Below are positions 1-8,278 of a stretch of DNA of 64,000 nt, piece after piece. A program made the position numbers and the translations under genes. Each line of letters opens with the position of its first letter. Within the stretch, counting starts at the first letter, position 1. Source of the DNA: Ereboglobus luteus (GTDB lineage: Bacteria > Verrucomicrobiota > Verrucomicrobiia > Opitutales > Opitutaceae); NCBI RefSeq assembly GCF_003096195.1, contig NZ_CP023004.1, forward strand, positions 2,522,501-2,586,500, given 5' to 3'. The notes beneath the pieces were generated by a model. It had not been told where the DNA came from. It made no database searches and was given only the letters and a program-made list of their open reading frames with translations.

Positions 1-644
1 TAGACGGCGTAGTGTTTTTCCATGCGCTGGAAGACCCAGGTGAGCAGGAAGGTCATGAGCAAATAAAAGACGGCCGCGACGACGAAGGGCGCGGGGCTGA
101 AATCGCGGAGCACGATGCCGCGGACAACTTTCAACAGGTCGCTGAGCGCGAGTACGTAGATGAGTGAGGTGTCCTTGACGAGCGTGATGGTTTCGTTGCT
201 GAGGGGCGGAAGGACGCGCTTGATGACCTGCGGCATCACGATGTGGCGCATCGTTTGCAGGTAGGTGTAGCCGAGAACCTTGGCTCCCTCATACTGGCCC
301 TTGTCGATCGACTGGATGCCTGCGCGGAAAACCTCGGAAAGGTATGCGGCGTAGTTGAGCGTGAAGGCGATGACTGCGGTGAGAAAATCGGGGAGGATGA
401 TCGGAAAGCCGGGGATGTTTGGCAGCGCGAAATAGATAAAGAACATTTGCAGCATGAGCGGCGTGCCGCGCATGAGCCAGATGTAGGCGTTGACGCCGGC
501 GGTGAGCAGGCGAAAACGCGAGATGCGCATGAGCGCGAGCGCGAGGCCGAGCGGCATCGCAAGAATCACCGTGATGAAAAACAGCTCAAGCGTGACCCGG
601 GCTCCGTGGAGAAGCGGGACGATGTTGTTGAACAGAGTGTCCAT
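1..644 (-). CDS. Amino-acid ABC transporter permease, HisM/GlnP type (partial, runs off left edge)
   Basis: Translating the minus strand from the ATG at 644 gives an uninterrupted hydrophobic protein of 214 codons with no stop before the window edge. It starts MDTLFNNIVPLLHGARVTLE and has several membrane segments. It carries the EAA cytoplasmic loop of polar-amino-acid permeases around positions 215-330 (EVFRAGIQSIDKGQYEGA, then a Gly and MPQ), which contacts the ATPase. It lies directly downstream of the binding-lipoprotein gene, 75 bp away, so the two are probably one operon with the ATPase gene beyond the window. Known role of the family: inner-membrane channel for uptake of polar amino acids. 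The substrate cannot be read from the sequence. Confidence 0.9.
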   Translation of the reverse strand, partial: MDTLFNNIVPLLHGARVTLELFFITVILAMPLGLALALMRISRFRLLTAGVNAYIWLMRGTPLMLQMFFIYFALPNIPGFPIILPDFLTAVIAFTLNYAAYLSEVFRAGIQSIDKGQYEGAKVLGYTYLQTMRHIVMPQVIKRVLPPLSNETITLVKDTSLIYVLALSDLLKVVRGIVLRDFSPAPFVVAAVFYLLMTFLLTWVFQRMEKHYAV

Positions 645-719
645 TCGTTTGCCTCGAATGATTAACCCGCGCGCGGCCCTTGATTTGGCGCCGCCGGGGA
701 CGCGAGGATGGGTTTGGTG

Positions 720-1517
720 TTATTTGATGACGTTTCCGCCAAACCACGCACGGGAGATGTGCACGGCGGTGCCGTCCCGTTTCATTTCGTTGAGCACATT
801 TTGCAGGCGCTCGAGAAGGTCGGTGTCGTCCTTGCGCACACCGATGCCGTATTCCTCGGTGCCAAAGTGTTCCCAGAGGATGACGTAATTTTCCGGTTTT
901 TTGGCGACGTAATAACGGCCCACAACCTCGTCCACGACGACGGCGTCGAGGCGTCCAATTTCCAAGTCCATGAGCGCGGTGACGTTGTCGGCGTATGTTT
1001 TCATTTCACTGAAACTTTCAAATGCCTTGGTGTCGCGCTTGACGGCGTCAATCGCGCTGCTGCCCTCCTGGATTCCGATGACTTTGCCGGCCAGCGCGTC
1101 CTTCGTGCGAATGGGGGATTTCGACGAGACGACGATGACTTGGTGGTTCTCCATGTAGGGATCGGTGAAGGCGATTTTCTCCTTGCGCTCCTCGAGGATT
1201 GTGAGGCCGTTCCAGATGACATCGATGCGCTTGCTGGAGAGCTCCGCCTCCTTGGAGTTCCAGTCGATGGGCTTGAACTCGACGGCGCAACCCATGCGCT
1301 TGAACGCCTCGCGAGCCATGTCTATGTCGAAGCCGACGATGTTGTGCTGCTCGTCGCGAAAGCCCATGGGCGGAAAACTGTCGTCGAGTCCGACGACGAT
1401 TTTTTGGTTTTGCGCGCTGCCGGAAGCGCCCGTCCGAGCGGAATCATTTTTGCCGCAAGCCGCGAAAAGAAGGCTCGCAGCCAGCGCGACCAGGACGGAA
1501 AAGAGTCTAATTTGCAT
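720..1517 (-). CDS. Amino-acid ABC transporter substrate-binding lipoprotein (SBP_bac_3 family)
   Basis: 265 residues, the usual length for family 3 solute-binding proteins. The N terminus is a lipoprotein signal with hydrophobic residues 5-20 and a Cys at 21 (FAAC), so the mature protein should be anchored in the periplasm. The body shows the family hallmarks: a first lobe with VGLDDSFPPMGF and FDIDMAREAFKRMG, then ERKEKIAFTDPY, and a second lobe with QEGSSAID and the MDLEIGRLDAVVVDE segment. It should capture a polar amino acid and hand it to the permease encoded just downstream. The specificity is not readable. The ATG at 1517 is the only start that keeps the signal peptide. Confidence 0.9.
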   Translation of the reverse strand: MQIRLFSVLVALAASLLFAACGKNDSARTGASGSAQNQKIVVGLDDSFPPMGFRDEQHNIVGFDIDMAREAFKRMGCAVEFKPIDWNSKEAELSSKRIDVIWNGLTILEERKEKIAFTDPYMENHQVIVVSSKSPIRTKDALAGKVIGIQEGSSAIDAVKRDTKAFESFSEMKTYADNVTALMDLEIGRLDAVVVDEVVGRYYVAKKPENYVILWEHFGTEEYGIGVRKDDTDLLERLQNVLNEMKRDGTAVHISRAWFGGNVIK

Positions 1518-1625
1518 GTGTCAATAGACTTAAAACAGAGGCGAAAGGTCAAGACGCATGTTCCATACACAGCCGCCCGGCGGGGCGCGGCCGATTGTTT
1601 GGAAACGCGCTTTGGCGGTGCTTCA

Positions 1626-4169
1626 TTATGCGAGCAACGATTTGAGATCGGTGAGTGTGAGTTTTGCGCTGAGTGCGTCGCTTGCCTCGAAGACGTCGGA
1701 GAGCAGCGCGCGTTTGCTTTCCTGAAGCTGGAGAACCTTTTCCTCAACGGTGCCGCTGCAAATGAGTTTGTAGCTGGTGACGACTCGTTTTTGCCCGATG
1801 CGGTGGGCGCGGTCGGTTGCCTGCGCCTCGACTGCGGGATTCCACCACGGGTCGAAGTGCACGACGGTGTCGGCGGCGGTGAGGTTGAGGCCGGTGCCGC
1901 CGGCCTTGAGCGAGATGAGAAAAACGGGAGGTTCGGGCGCGCCGGCGGGCGGATTGTTGAAGCGGTCAACCTCGGCCTGGCGCGCGCGAACGGACATGGA
2001 GCCGTCGAGATAGGCGAAGGGGATTTGCTGCGCGTCGAGCTCCTCGCGGACGAGTGCTAGGAGTTTTGTGAACTGGGAAAAAACGAGCAGGCGGTGTCCG
2101 TCGTCGATGGCCTCGGAGAGGATTTCGCGGAAGGCGGCCAGTTTCGCGGAGGCAAAATTGGAGGAGTCCGGAGATAGGATGGTGGAGGAGCCGCTGTCAG
2201 GGTAGGGCGAACCCTCCGGGTGAGCCGCATCCCGCACCGGCTCAGCCGGAGGCTTCGCCCTACCTAGCAGCCTCGGGTCGCAGCAGACTTGGCGGAGGCG
2301 GAGAAGCTGGGTGAGCGTGGCGAGGCGGATTGCGTTTTCACTGGCGCCACTGGTTTCGAGGGCGAGAAGTTCGCGCTCGGTGTTTTGCTGCACGTCGCGA
2401 TAGAGGGCGGCTTGGGCGGGCTCGAGTTCGCAGTAGATGACCTGCTCGATTTTCTCGGGAAGCTCGGGGGCGACGGCGGTCTTGGTGCGGCGCAGAATGT
2501 AGGGCGCGGTGCGGGCGCGGAGGCGCTCGTCGTGCCATGCGCGTTCGTCGCCGCGCGCGCCGGGCGGAACGGGGGCGAGGTAGCCGGGCATCAGGACTTC
2601 GAAAAGCGAGCGGAGGTCGTCGAGCGAGTTTTCGAGCGGCGTGCCGGTGAGCAGAAAACGCGAGCGGGCGCGAAGGGATCGGAGTGTGCGCGCGTTTTGC
2701 GTGCGGCGGTTTTTGAGATGCTGGGCCTCGTCGGCGATGAGAATGTCGAATTCGATTTTTGAAAAAAACGCGCTGTCTCGGGCGAGCGTGCCGTAGGAGG
2801 TGATGATCAGGTCGTGCGAGGCCGCGTCGGCCGCGCGGGCGAGGCGGTTGTTGCCGTGATGGATGAATGCGCGGAGCCGCGGGGTGAAATGCGCGGCCTC
2901 GCGCCGCCAATTTTCGACGAGGCTGGCGGGGCACACGACGAGACCGGGCGCCGCGCCGGAGCCCGGTGATTCCGAGTGCGCGGCGGCGAGTAGCGCGAGC
3001 GCCTGAAGGGTTTTGCCGAGCCCCATCTCGTCGGCGAGGATTCCGCCGAGCTTGTGGTTGCGGAGATGCCAGAGCCAGGCGGCGCCGATGCGCTGGTAGG
3101 GGCGGAGCAGGGCGTCGAGTTGCGCGGGCAGGGGCGCGGGCGCGAGCTTGGAAAGATTGCGGAGCGCCTCGCTGCGCGCGCGCCAGGCGGCGGGCGGCTG
3201 GAAGTGCGGGGCGATTTCCTCGATTATGCCCTCGGCCTCGGCGAGCGCGGCGGCGGGGATGCGATGCGTGCGGCGCGCGGCGGGCGCAAGGCCGGTGTTG
3301 TCCGATGCGAGGGCGTTTTGCGCGCGCGCGAGCCGGTCGAGTTGCGCGGGCGGGACGAGGTAGATGCGTTTGTTTTCGGCGTCCTCAAGATAGGAGCGGC
3401 TGGAGGCGATGGCGTCGTGTATTTTGTTTTCGGACACACCCTCCGCGCGGAGTCCGAGGGTCAGGTCGTAGCCGCCGGAGGCGGCGGGCGTGGCGTCGCA
3501 GGCAACTTCGGCGCGAGTGATGCGGGCGGTGTTCTTCTTGAAGTTGTCGGTGAACCCGGCGTGGTAGGTGTCGCGGAGATCGTCGCCGTGGGCGGCGAGG
3601 AAATTCAGGACTTTGTGGCGGTTGCGCAGCCACCATTTGCGATTCGACGGTTCGAGCGCGAAGCCGTTGGTTTTGAGCAAATCGAGTATTGTGTGGTAGG
3701 AAACGGATTCGCGGCTGGGCAGCGAGATGGCGAGGTAGTGCTCGGAGCCGTCGACCAGAAGGCCGGATGCCAGAGTGCCGGAGGAGGAAGACGCGGAGAG
3801 GTTGGGTTTTCGGTTGCCGCTTTCTGGCTTTCTGGCCTCTGGAATTCTTGCCTCCGGTTCCCCGGCCTCTTGCAAATGCTCGCTGGCGCCTTGAAGGGCG
3901 GCGTCATTCCATGCGAGAGAAACGGCGGGTTTGTTTATCCAGAAAAACAGCGGTTGTCCGGCGAGGGCGGCGATGAGCTGGCGCAGTTGGGCGCGGGTGA
4001 GTTGGATGAAGGCGGGCGGTTTTTGCGAGTTGCACCACGTTTGGATGAGCGCGAGCGCGGGGAGCAATGCCGCGGCTGGCGGAGCGGCGAGATCGATTTC
4101 GAGTTTGATCGGAATCGCATCGCGCGCGGCGGCGGCGGGAAGATTGGGCGGCAGATAAATACGGAGCAT
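1626..4169 (-). CDS. SNF2/RapA-family DEAD-like helicase with two in-frame repeat insertions
   Basis: 847 residues. The C-terminal half is a complete SNF2 ATPase: motif I DEMGLGKT at residues 380-387, motif II DEAQ at 480-483, motif III LTGTPLEN at 507-514, and motif VI around residues 783-793 (QATDRAHRIGQ). The N-terminal 340 residues resemble the variable region of bacterial SNF2 proteins. Known family role: ATP-driven remodelling of protein-DNA complexes. The exact target is unknown. Two segments look inserted. Residues about 101-124 (Pro/Glu/Arg-rich) and 636-657 (RAKPPAEP ... HPEGSPYP) are encoded by dispersed repeats that also occur elsewhere in this window. The second lies in the variable loop between DPRLL and SAKLAAF, so it is probably tolerated. 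The gene stands alone, convergent to nothing and followed by the ABC genes. Confidence 0.92.
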   Translation of the reverse strand: MLRIYLPPNLPAAAARDAIPIKLEIDLAAPPAAALLPALALIQTWCNSQKPPAFIQLTRAQLRQLIAALAGQPLFFWINKPAVSLAWNDAALQGASEHLQEAGEPEARIPEARKPESGNRKPNLSASSSSGTLASGLLVDGSEHYLAISLPSRESVSYHTILDLLKTNGFALEPSNRKWWLRNRHKVLNFLAAHGDDLRDTYHAGFTDNFKKNTARITRAEVACDATPAASGGYDLTLGLRAEGVSENKIHDAIASSRSYLEDAENKRIYLVPPAQLDRLARAQNALASDNTGLAPAARRTHRIPAAALAEAEGIIEEIAPHFQPPAAWRARSEALRNLSKLAPAPLPAQLDALLRPYQRIGAAWLWHLRNHKLGGILADEMGLGKTLQALALLAAAHSESPGSGAAPGLVVCPASLVENWRREAAHFTPRLRAFIHHGNNRLARAADAASHDLIITSYGTLARDSAFFSKIEFDILIADEAQHLKNRRTQNARTLRSLRARSRFLLTGTPLENSLDDLRSLFEVLMPGYLAPVPPGARGDERAWHDERLRARTAPYILRRTKTAVAPELPEKIEQVIYCELEPAQAALYRDVQQNTERELLALETSGASENAIRLATLTQLLRLRQVCCDPRLLGRAKPPAEPVRDAAHPEGSPYPDSGSSTILSPDSSNFASAKLAAFREILSEAIDDGHRLLVFSQFTKLLALVREELDAQQIPFAYLDGSMSVRARQAEVDRFNNPPAGAPEPPVFLISLKAGGTGLNLTAADTVVHFDPWWNPAVEAQATDRAHRIGQKRVVTSYKLICSGTVEEKVLQLQESKRALLSDVFEASDALSAKLTLTDLKSLLA
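2202..2263. repeat. Palindromic dispersed repeat (family 1) inside the SNF2 gene
   Basis: A 62-bp imperfect palindrome. The 25-bp left arm (2202-2226) begins GTAGGGCGAA and ends GGGTGAGCC. The 25-bp right arm (2239-2263) is its reverse complement with two mismatches, and the loop is 12 bp. It is read in frame as part of the helicase. The same arms occur in hemH at 7715-7810 and as a half copy at 29338-29362. Confidence 0.85.
3821..3870. repeat. Dispersed TCTGGC-type repeat (family 2) inside the SNF2 gene
   Basis: A run of degenerate TCTGGC/CTCTGG units, TTTCTGGCTTTCTGGCCTCT followed by GGAATTCTTGCC. It is translated on the minus strand as a Pro/Glu/Ala/Arg-rich stretch (PEARIPEARKPE). A close non-coding copy lies at 30806-30854. 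A partial opposite arm (CAGAAGGCCGGATGCCAGAG) precedes it at 3756-3775. Confidence 0.6.
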
Positions 4170-4229
4170 CAGCGAGAAGAGAATTGGATATCAGGATTGC
4201 CGGGCAGGCGGCCCGCGTCACTGCCGGAG

Positions 4230-4889
4230 TCAGGGGAAATATTTTTTTCGGGCCTTCACCTGCACGATTCGTTTTTCGGGAAGGATGTAGGCGGTGAGTG
4301 CGCCACCCATGACGCACGCGGTGTCGATGCCGAGCGACCATTTGAGCTTGTAGGTTTCAGGGCGCGGAGTGTGGCCGTAAACGACAAAGGGCGGGCCGCT
4401 CCAGAGATCGGCCCAAAAGGGCGCGTTGGGCGCGTCGGCGCGCTTGCGGGGGCGGCCCCCGGCGTCGATGACCTGGATGTTGGTGACGGTTTCCGCGGAT
4501 TGTTTTTGCCAGGGGATTCCGGGAAGAAAACCGCCGTGCACGAAGACGGTGTTGAGCGTTTCCTCGTGGTGGGTGAGGGGCATTTGACCGATGTATTCCC
4601 AGTCGGCGGGCCGGAGCTTGGAGAAGGTGTCGATGTCGGTTTCGCGGAGATGCGAGGGATCCTTGGTTTTGTGGTAGGCGAGGAGGCGCAGCTCGTGGTT
4701 GCCGAGGAGGGCGGTGGCGTGGTGCTGGCGCGCGAGGTCGATGACCTTGCAGGAGTCGGGGCCGCGGTTGACGAGGTCGCCGAGCAGGATGAGCCGGTCG
4801 TCTTTCGCGAGGTTGAGAAGGGCGAGCAGGTCTGAAAATTCTTGGTGGCAGCCGTGGATGTCTCCGATGGCGATGATGCGTCCGGTCAT
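4230..4889 (-). CDS. PPP-family metallophosphoesterase (serine/threonine or dinucleoside polyphosphate phosphatase)
   Basis: 219 residues from the ATG at 4889. An in-frame TTG at 4934 would add 15 residues without family similarity. The calcineurin-like metal-site motifs come in order: GDIHG at the N terminus, GDLVNRG, GNHE, and VHGGFLPG in the middle, with GHTPRPE near the C terminus. These residues bind two metal ions for phosphoester hydrolysis in PPP phosphatases, bacterial PrpA/PrpB and ApaH-like enzymes. The substrate could be a phosphoprotein or Ap4A; the sequence does not decide. The gene is divergent from the hypothetical gene at 4951, with 61 bp between the starts. Confidence 0.85.
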   Translation of the reverse strand: MTGRIIAIGDIHGCHQEFSDLLALLNLAKDDRLILLGDLVNRGPDSCKVIDLARQHHATALLGNHELRLLAYHKTKDPSHLRETDIDTFSKLRPADWEYIGQMPLTHHEETLNTVFVHGGFLPGIPWQKQSAETVTNIQVIDAGGRPRKRADAPNAPFWADLWSGPPFVVYGHTPRPETYKLKWSLGIDTACVMGGALTAYILPEKRIVQVKARKKYFP

Positions 4890-4950
4890 TTTTTTCGATT
4901 TGCAGAAATTGACTGGCAGCACGGGCCGCCTCAAGTAAACAAGTTGGGTG

Positions 4951-5646
4951 ATGGAAATATCGATACAGCCTCAGGCAACCGTTTGTTGGGTTTCGCAGCA
5001 GCCTTTCGTGGAGGGGCGGCGCGTGGTGAGCGTGCTGCTGCGCGGGCGGCAGAATCCGGATGAGATTATGAGGCGCGACATGCTGGAGTCGGAAGCGGGC
5101 AACTTCGTCGCCGACGGGCCGTTGATGTGCCGCTGGGTGCGCGAATACAAGCCGCGCAAGGCCAACGAAAACCCGGAGCGCGAGCTCAAGCTGACCGCGG
5201 AAAACCTGTTCATGACGCTGGTCGATCCGGCAACGGAACTGACGCCGGAGACGGAGCGGCTGGTGAAGTTTCTGGCGCTGATGCTGGAGCGAAAACGCGT
5301 GTTGCGCCCGAAAGGTCGCTCGGCGGACGGAAGCAAGAATCTCTACGAGCACGCAAAAACAAAACAAATGATCGAGGTGCCGGGCGGCGAGCTGACGCCG
5401 GAATTTTTCATGCAAGTGCAGGAGCAGCTGAGCGTGCTCGTGGGCGGTGGCGAACCGAAGGAAACGGAGCCGGAGGCGGAAGTGAAAGCGGAGGCCGTAG
5501 CCGAAACGGAAGCCGAGCCCGCATCGCCGCAAGAACCGGAGACGGAAGTAGCGATTTCTCAGGACGTGCCGGAATCGCAGCAGGAGCCGGCGCAAGATTC
5601 GCAGGAGCAGCAGGACGACGAGAAGCCGGTGACGCAGGAAGGGTAG
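4951..5646 (+). CDS. Conserved-looking hypothetical protein with acidic C-terminal tail
   Basis: 231 residues from the ATG at 4951 (a GTG at 4948 is also possible). I do not recognise a named family. Residues 1-165 are folded-looking, with mixed charge and no signal peptide or membrane segment, so the protein is probably cytoplasmic. The last 65 residues are a low-complexity Glu/Ala/Gln/Pro tail (KETEPEAEVKAEAVAETEAE and similar), likely disordered. Codon use matches the neighbours and the frame is long, so it is probably a real gene. Its TAG stop lies inside the GTAGGGCG end of a palindromic repeat, so the present C terminus may have been set by that insertion. Confidence 0.7.
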   Translation: MEISIQPQATVCWVSQQPFVEGRRVVSVLLRGRQNPDEIMRRDMLESEAGNFVADGPLMCRWVREYKPRKANENPERELKLTAENLFMTLVDPATELTPETERLVKFLALMLERKRVLRPKGRSADGSKNLYEHAKTKQMIEVPGGELTPEFFMQVQEQLSVLVGGGEPKETEPEAEVKAEAVAETEAEPASPQEPETEVAISQDVPESQQEPAQDSQEQQDDEKPVTQEG

Positions 5647-5739
5647 GGCGTTCCGAGCAAAGCGACAGTTTAACCCTGTCCCGGTGAGCCGCGAACAATG
5701 CGGCATGCAAAATCGACCCCGCCTGGGGCTTCGTCCTAC
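5643..5739. repeat. Palindromic repeat between two convergent genes, ending inside both
   Basis: About 97 bp bounded by GTAGGGCG at 5643-5650 and its near-inverse CGTCCTAC at 5732-5739, with internal GGTGAGCC and GGGGCTTCG blocks like the family 1 elements. The left end supplies the TAG of the hypothetical gene (5644-5646). The right end supplies the TAG of exbD on the minus strand (5736-5738). Confidence 0.65.
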
Positions 5740-6143
5740 CGCGATTGCAGGCTGAATTTGTTCAGGCCGGTTTTGCGGCAGGCATCCATCACGAAGGCGA
5801 GTGTTTTGAGCGGGGTGTCCTCGTCGGCGCTGATCAGCACGGGAATGTCGCGGCTGACCTGTTTCACTTGTTGGAGCAGATCGACGAGTTGGGCTTCTGT
5901 GGCTGGTTTGCCTCCGAAAAGGATTGTGCCGTCTTTCTCAATCGCAATGGTGACGCCCTCGACGTTGAACTGGTTGGAGCCGGCGGTGTCGACTTTTGGG
6001 AGCGTGAGGTTGAGCGTTTGCGTGTTGGCGAAACGCATCGTCACAAACGCAAAAAAGACGAGCAGCACGAGCACGTCGATCAGGGGCACCAGCGGCAGTT
6101 CGGGCCGGTGGCGGCGTTTGACGCGTAATCCCGTTGCGCTCAT
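5736..6143 (-). CDS. exbD: Biopolymer transport protein ExbD/TolR
   Basis: 135 residues: a short cytoplasmic N terminus, one membrane helix (LPLVPLIDVLVLLVFFAFVT) holding the Asp that carries protons in ExbD/TolR, then a periplasmic domain ending LNKFSLQSR. It should form the energy-transducing complex with the ExbB encoded just upstream. The start overlaps the exbB stop by 4 bp (ATGA, 6140-6143), so the two are translationally coupled. No tonB lies next to them. The complex may serve the TonB-dependent receptor at 15.7-19 kb or another receptor. The stop codon lies within a palindromic repeat. Confidence 0.93.
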   Translation of the reverse strand: MSATGLRVKRRHRPELPLVPLIDVLVLLVFFAFVTMRFANTQTLNLTLPKVDTAGSNQFNVEGVTIAIEKDGTILFGGKPATEAQLVDLLQQVKQVSRDIPVLISADEDTPLKTLAFVMDACRKTGLNKFSLQSR

Positions 6144-6778
6144 GCGGACTTGGTGAGTTGGTTGCCCTCGGAGGCGTCGCCGCCGTCGGTTTTGCGATAC
6201 TGGAGCACGCGCTCGAGGAGCACGTCGAGCTTGGCGGCCTGCGCGTCGATGCGTCGCTGGAGGTAGCCGTTGCCGATCAGCGCGATGACCGCGACAACAA
6301 GACCGAGCAACGTGGCCGAGAGCGCGTAGCCGACGCTTTCGGTGAATTGCACCGGGTCGGGCATTTTTGTGACCGGGTCGATTTTTGAAAACGCTGCGAG
6401 CAGGCCGGACACCGTTCCGATCAGCCCGATGAGCGGCGCGCCCGTGTAAATGACATCCAGGTAGCTGACGCCGCGCTCCATTTTCATGACTTCGAGGCGG
6501 GCGTAGGCCTTGGCGCCCTCCATGTCGCCCGGATGCCGTTCGACAAATCCGATGATGCGTCCGAGCGCCGAGTGCGTGCCGGAGACGATGTTTTGCCCGC
6601 CGAGCACGGAGTCGGCGAGGTCGATCGGGATGATGGCGGATTCGCGGAGCGCGATGCTGCGTTCGCAGATGATGAAGATTGCGGCGACGGAACAGAAACC
6701 GAGCGGGTAGGCGAGCAGGCCGGCTTCCTTGATGATGCGCATGCCATCAATGGCGGAAAGGAGGGTCGTCATTAACAT
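6140..6778 (-). CDS. exbB: MotA/TolQ/ExbB proton channel family protein
   Basis: 212 residues with three predicted membrane segments: one near residues 20-40 (GLLAYPLGFCSVAAIFIICE), and two in the C-terminal half beginning LDVIYTGAPLIGLIGTVSGL and SATLLGLVVAVIALIGNG. The GAPLIGLIGTVSGL block is the signature of this family, whose members form the pentameric proton channel around ExbD. The start is either the ATG at 6778 or the one at 6772; neither has a clear ribosome site. It is the first gene of a two-gene operon with exbD. Confidence 0.92.
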   Translation of the reverse strand: MLMTTLLSAIDGMRIIKEAGLLAYPLGFCSVAAIFIICERSIALRESAIIPIDLADSVLGGQNIVSGTHSALGRIIGFVERHPGDMEGAKAYARLEVMKMERGVSYLDVIYTGAPLIGLIGTVSGLLAAFSKIDPVTKMPDPVQFTESVGYALSATLLGLVVAVIALIGNGYLQRRIDAQAAKLDVLLERVLQYRKTDGGDASEGNQLTKSA

Positions 6779-6947
6779 GTATGTCGTGAATGTATGGCGT
6801 GATCTGACGCGGTTTTATAGAAAAATGTTCAGAATATTTTTTTGGCCCTTCCCTGCGATAAGAAAAACGACTTGGGCCAAAATCGCGCGCGACTCGAAAT
6901 TCCGGCGCGAAACGCGTTTTGCTTCGCAAGCGCGCGCCTTCGTGACA

Positions 6948-8093
6948 TCAAGCCGTTCCCGGGCGCATCCATTGCCGCGCGCGGTTCGCCAGAAAATCGA
7001 TATACGCCGGCTGGTCGTTCAGGCACGGGATTTGTTGGAAGCACTCGCCGCCGGCATCGAGGAAGGTTTTTTGTCCGGCAACCATGAGTTCCTCGAGCGT
7101 CTCCAGGCAGTCGGTCACGAAGGCGGGCGAGAGCACGAGCAGTCGCTTGATGCCGCGGGCGGGTAGTTGCGCGAGGGTCTCGTCGGTGTAGGGCGAGAGC
7201 CACGGTTCGCCGACGAGGCGCGATTGGAAGGTGATCGAATACCGCTCCGGCGCGATTCCGGCGCGCGCGGCAAATCCGCGCGCGGTTCCGAGCACTTGGG
7301 CTCGATAACACGTCGCGTGCGCGGGCGAATCGACTTCGCAGCAGTCTTTCGCGCACAGGCAATGCGCGCGCGATTTGTCGGCTTCGCGCAGGTGGCGCTC
7401 CGGGATTCCGTGAAAACTGATCAGCAGGTGATCGTGCGGTTGCGCGAGATACGGTTTCGCCGACTCGACAAGCGCGGCCAGATAATCGTCGTCCTTGTAA
7501 AACGGCTGCACGCAGTCGATGCGCATTTGCGGCGCGAGCCGCGCGGCCTGCGCATAAACCTCCACGACGAGCGTTTCCCACGACGACATCGCGTAGTGCG
7601 GATATTGAGGGAAAAGCAAAACATGCCCCACGCCGTCCGCGGCCATTTGCGCGACCACCGACGCGATGGACGGCTTGCCGTAGCGCATGGCGAGATAAAC
7701 CGTCGGTGGCGAGGGTAGGGCGAACCCTCCGGGTGAGCCGTTGCTTGGCGTCTCGATTGGCGCATTCGCAGTCGCCGCCGATTCCGGCTCAGCCGGAGGC
7801 TTCGCCCTGCTATCGCAGCCCAGCACCGCCGCCAGTTTTTCACGCACCGACATCGAGGTCACGACCAGCGGCGAGCCTTTCTCCGTCCAGATCGATGCAT
7901 ACGCATGGGCCGAGTTTTCGACGCGCCTCGGGATGATGATCCGGTTCACAAGCAACGACCGCAGCCATCGCGCGCGCGGACGGTCGATCACGCGCGGGTC
8001 GCCCAAAAACTCGGAGAGATAAGCGCGCACATCGGCCACGGCGGGCGAATCGGGCGAGCCGAGATTGACGAGGAGGACTGCGCGTTTGGACAT
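6948..8093 (-). CDS. hemH: Ferrochelatase carrying an in-frame palindromic-repeat insertion
   Basis: 381 residues from the ATG at 8093, where similarity begins (MSKRAVLLVNLGSPDSP). The frame is open further upstream but that part is unrelated. Known role: insertion of ferrous iron into protoporphyrin IX, the last step of heme synthesis. Family marks include VYLAMRYGKPS, LLFPQYPHYAMSSWE, the active-site SFHGIPERHL, and near the C terminus TFQSRLVGEPWLSPYT followed by LVLSPAFVTDCLETLEE. A Cys-rich block (CLCAKDCCEVDSPAHATCYR) may bind an iron-sulfur cluster or metal, as in some ferrochelatases. The protein is longer than usual because residues about 96-127 come from a palindromic repeat read in frame, placed in a surface loop before VYLAMRYG. 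Confidence 0.93.
   Translation of the reverse strand: MSKRAVLLVNLGSPDSPAVADVRAYLSEFLGDPRVIDRPRARWLRSLLVNRIIIPRRVENSAHAYASIWTEKGSPLVVTSMSVREKLAAVLGCDSRAKPPAEPESAATANAPIETPSNGSPGGFALPSPPTVYLAMRYGKPSIASVVAQMAADGVGHVLLFPQYPHYAMSSWETLVVEVYAQAARLAPQMRIDCVQPFYKDDDYLAALVESAKPYLAQPHDHLLISFHGIPERHLREADKSRAHCLCAKDCCEVDSPAHATCYRAQVLGTARGFAARAGIAPERYSITFQSRLVGEPWLSPYTDETLAQLPARGIKRLLVLSPAFVTDCLETLEELMVAGQKTFLDAGGECFQQIPCLNDQPAYIDFLANRARQWMRPGTA
7715..7810. repeat. Palindromic dispersed repeat (family 1) inside hemH
   Basis: Arms of 25 bp at 7715-7739 and 7786-7810 with a 46-bp loop. The left arm is identical to the left arm of the SNF2 copy, and the right arm differs at one position. On the coding strand it is read as RAKPPAEP ... 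GSPGGFALP. The total of 96 bp is exactly 32 codons, so the frame is kept. Confidence 0.85.
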
Positions 8094-8278
8094 GGGCGGC
8101 GGGCGGTGTGGTCGGTTTGTTTGATTGCGGCGCGAATTGCCCGACGGATCGCCAAAAATGTCAACGATGTTGGCTGTTGTTAACAATACGCGGGCCGGCT
8201 TTTCCACGGGGTTGCGCAATAGCAAGGCCTTGCGCGCGGCCTGGGCGCGCCGGGTGGTTTCCTTTCTCCCGTTGTCAA

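Noticed and set aside
708-2060. Long open frame on the plus strand opposite the binding-protein and SNF2 genes
   Set aside because: It lies antisense to clearly recognised genes and shows no family motif. Such mirror frames are common in GC-rich DNA.
3054-4835. 593-codon plus-strand frame opposite the SNF2 and phosphatase genes
   Set aside because: It is antisense to conserved catalytic motifs on the minus strand; its Gly/Arg/Val-rich content is a compositional shadow.
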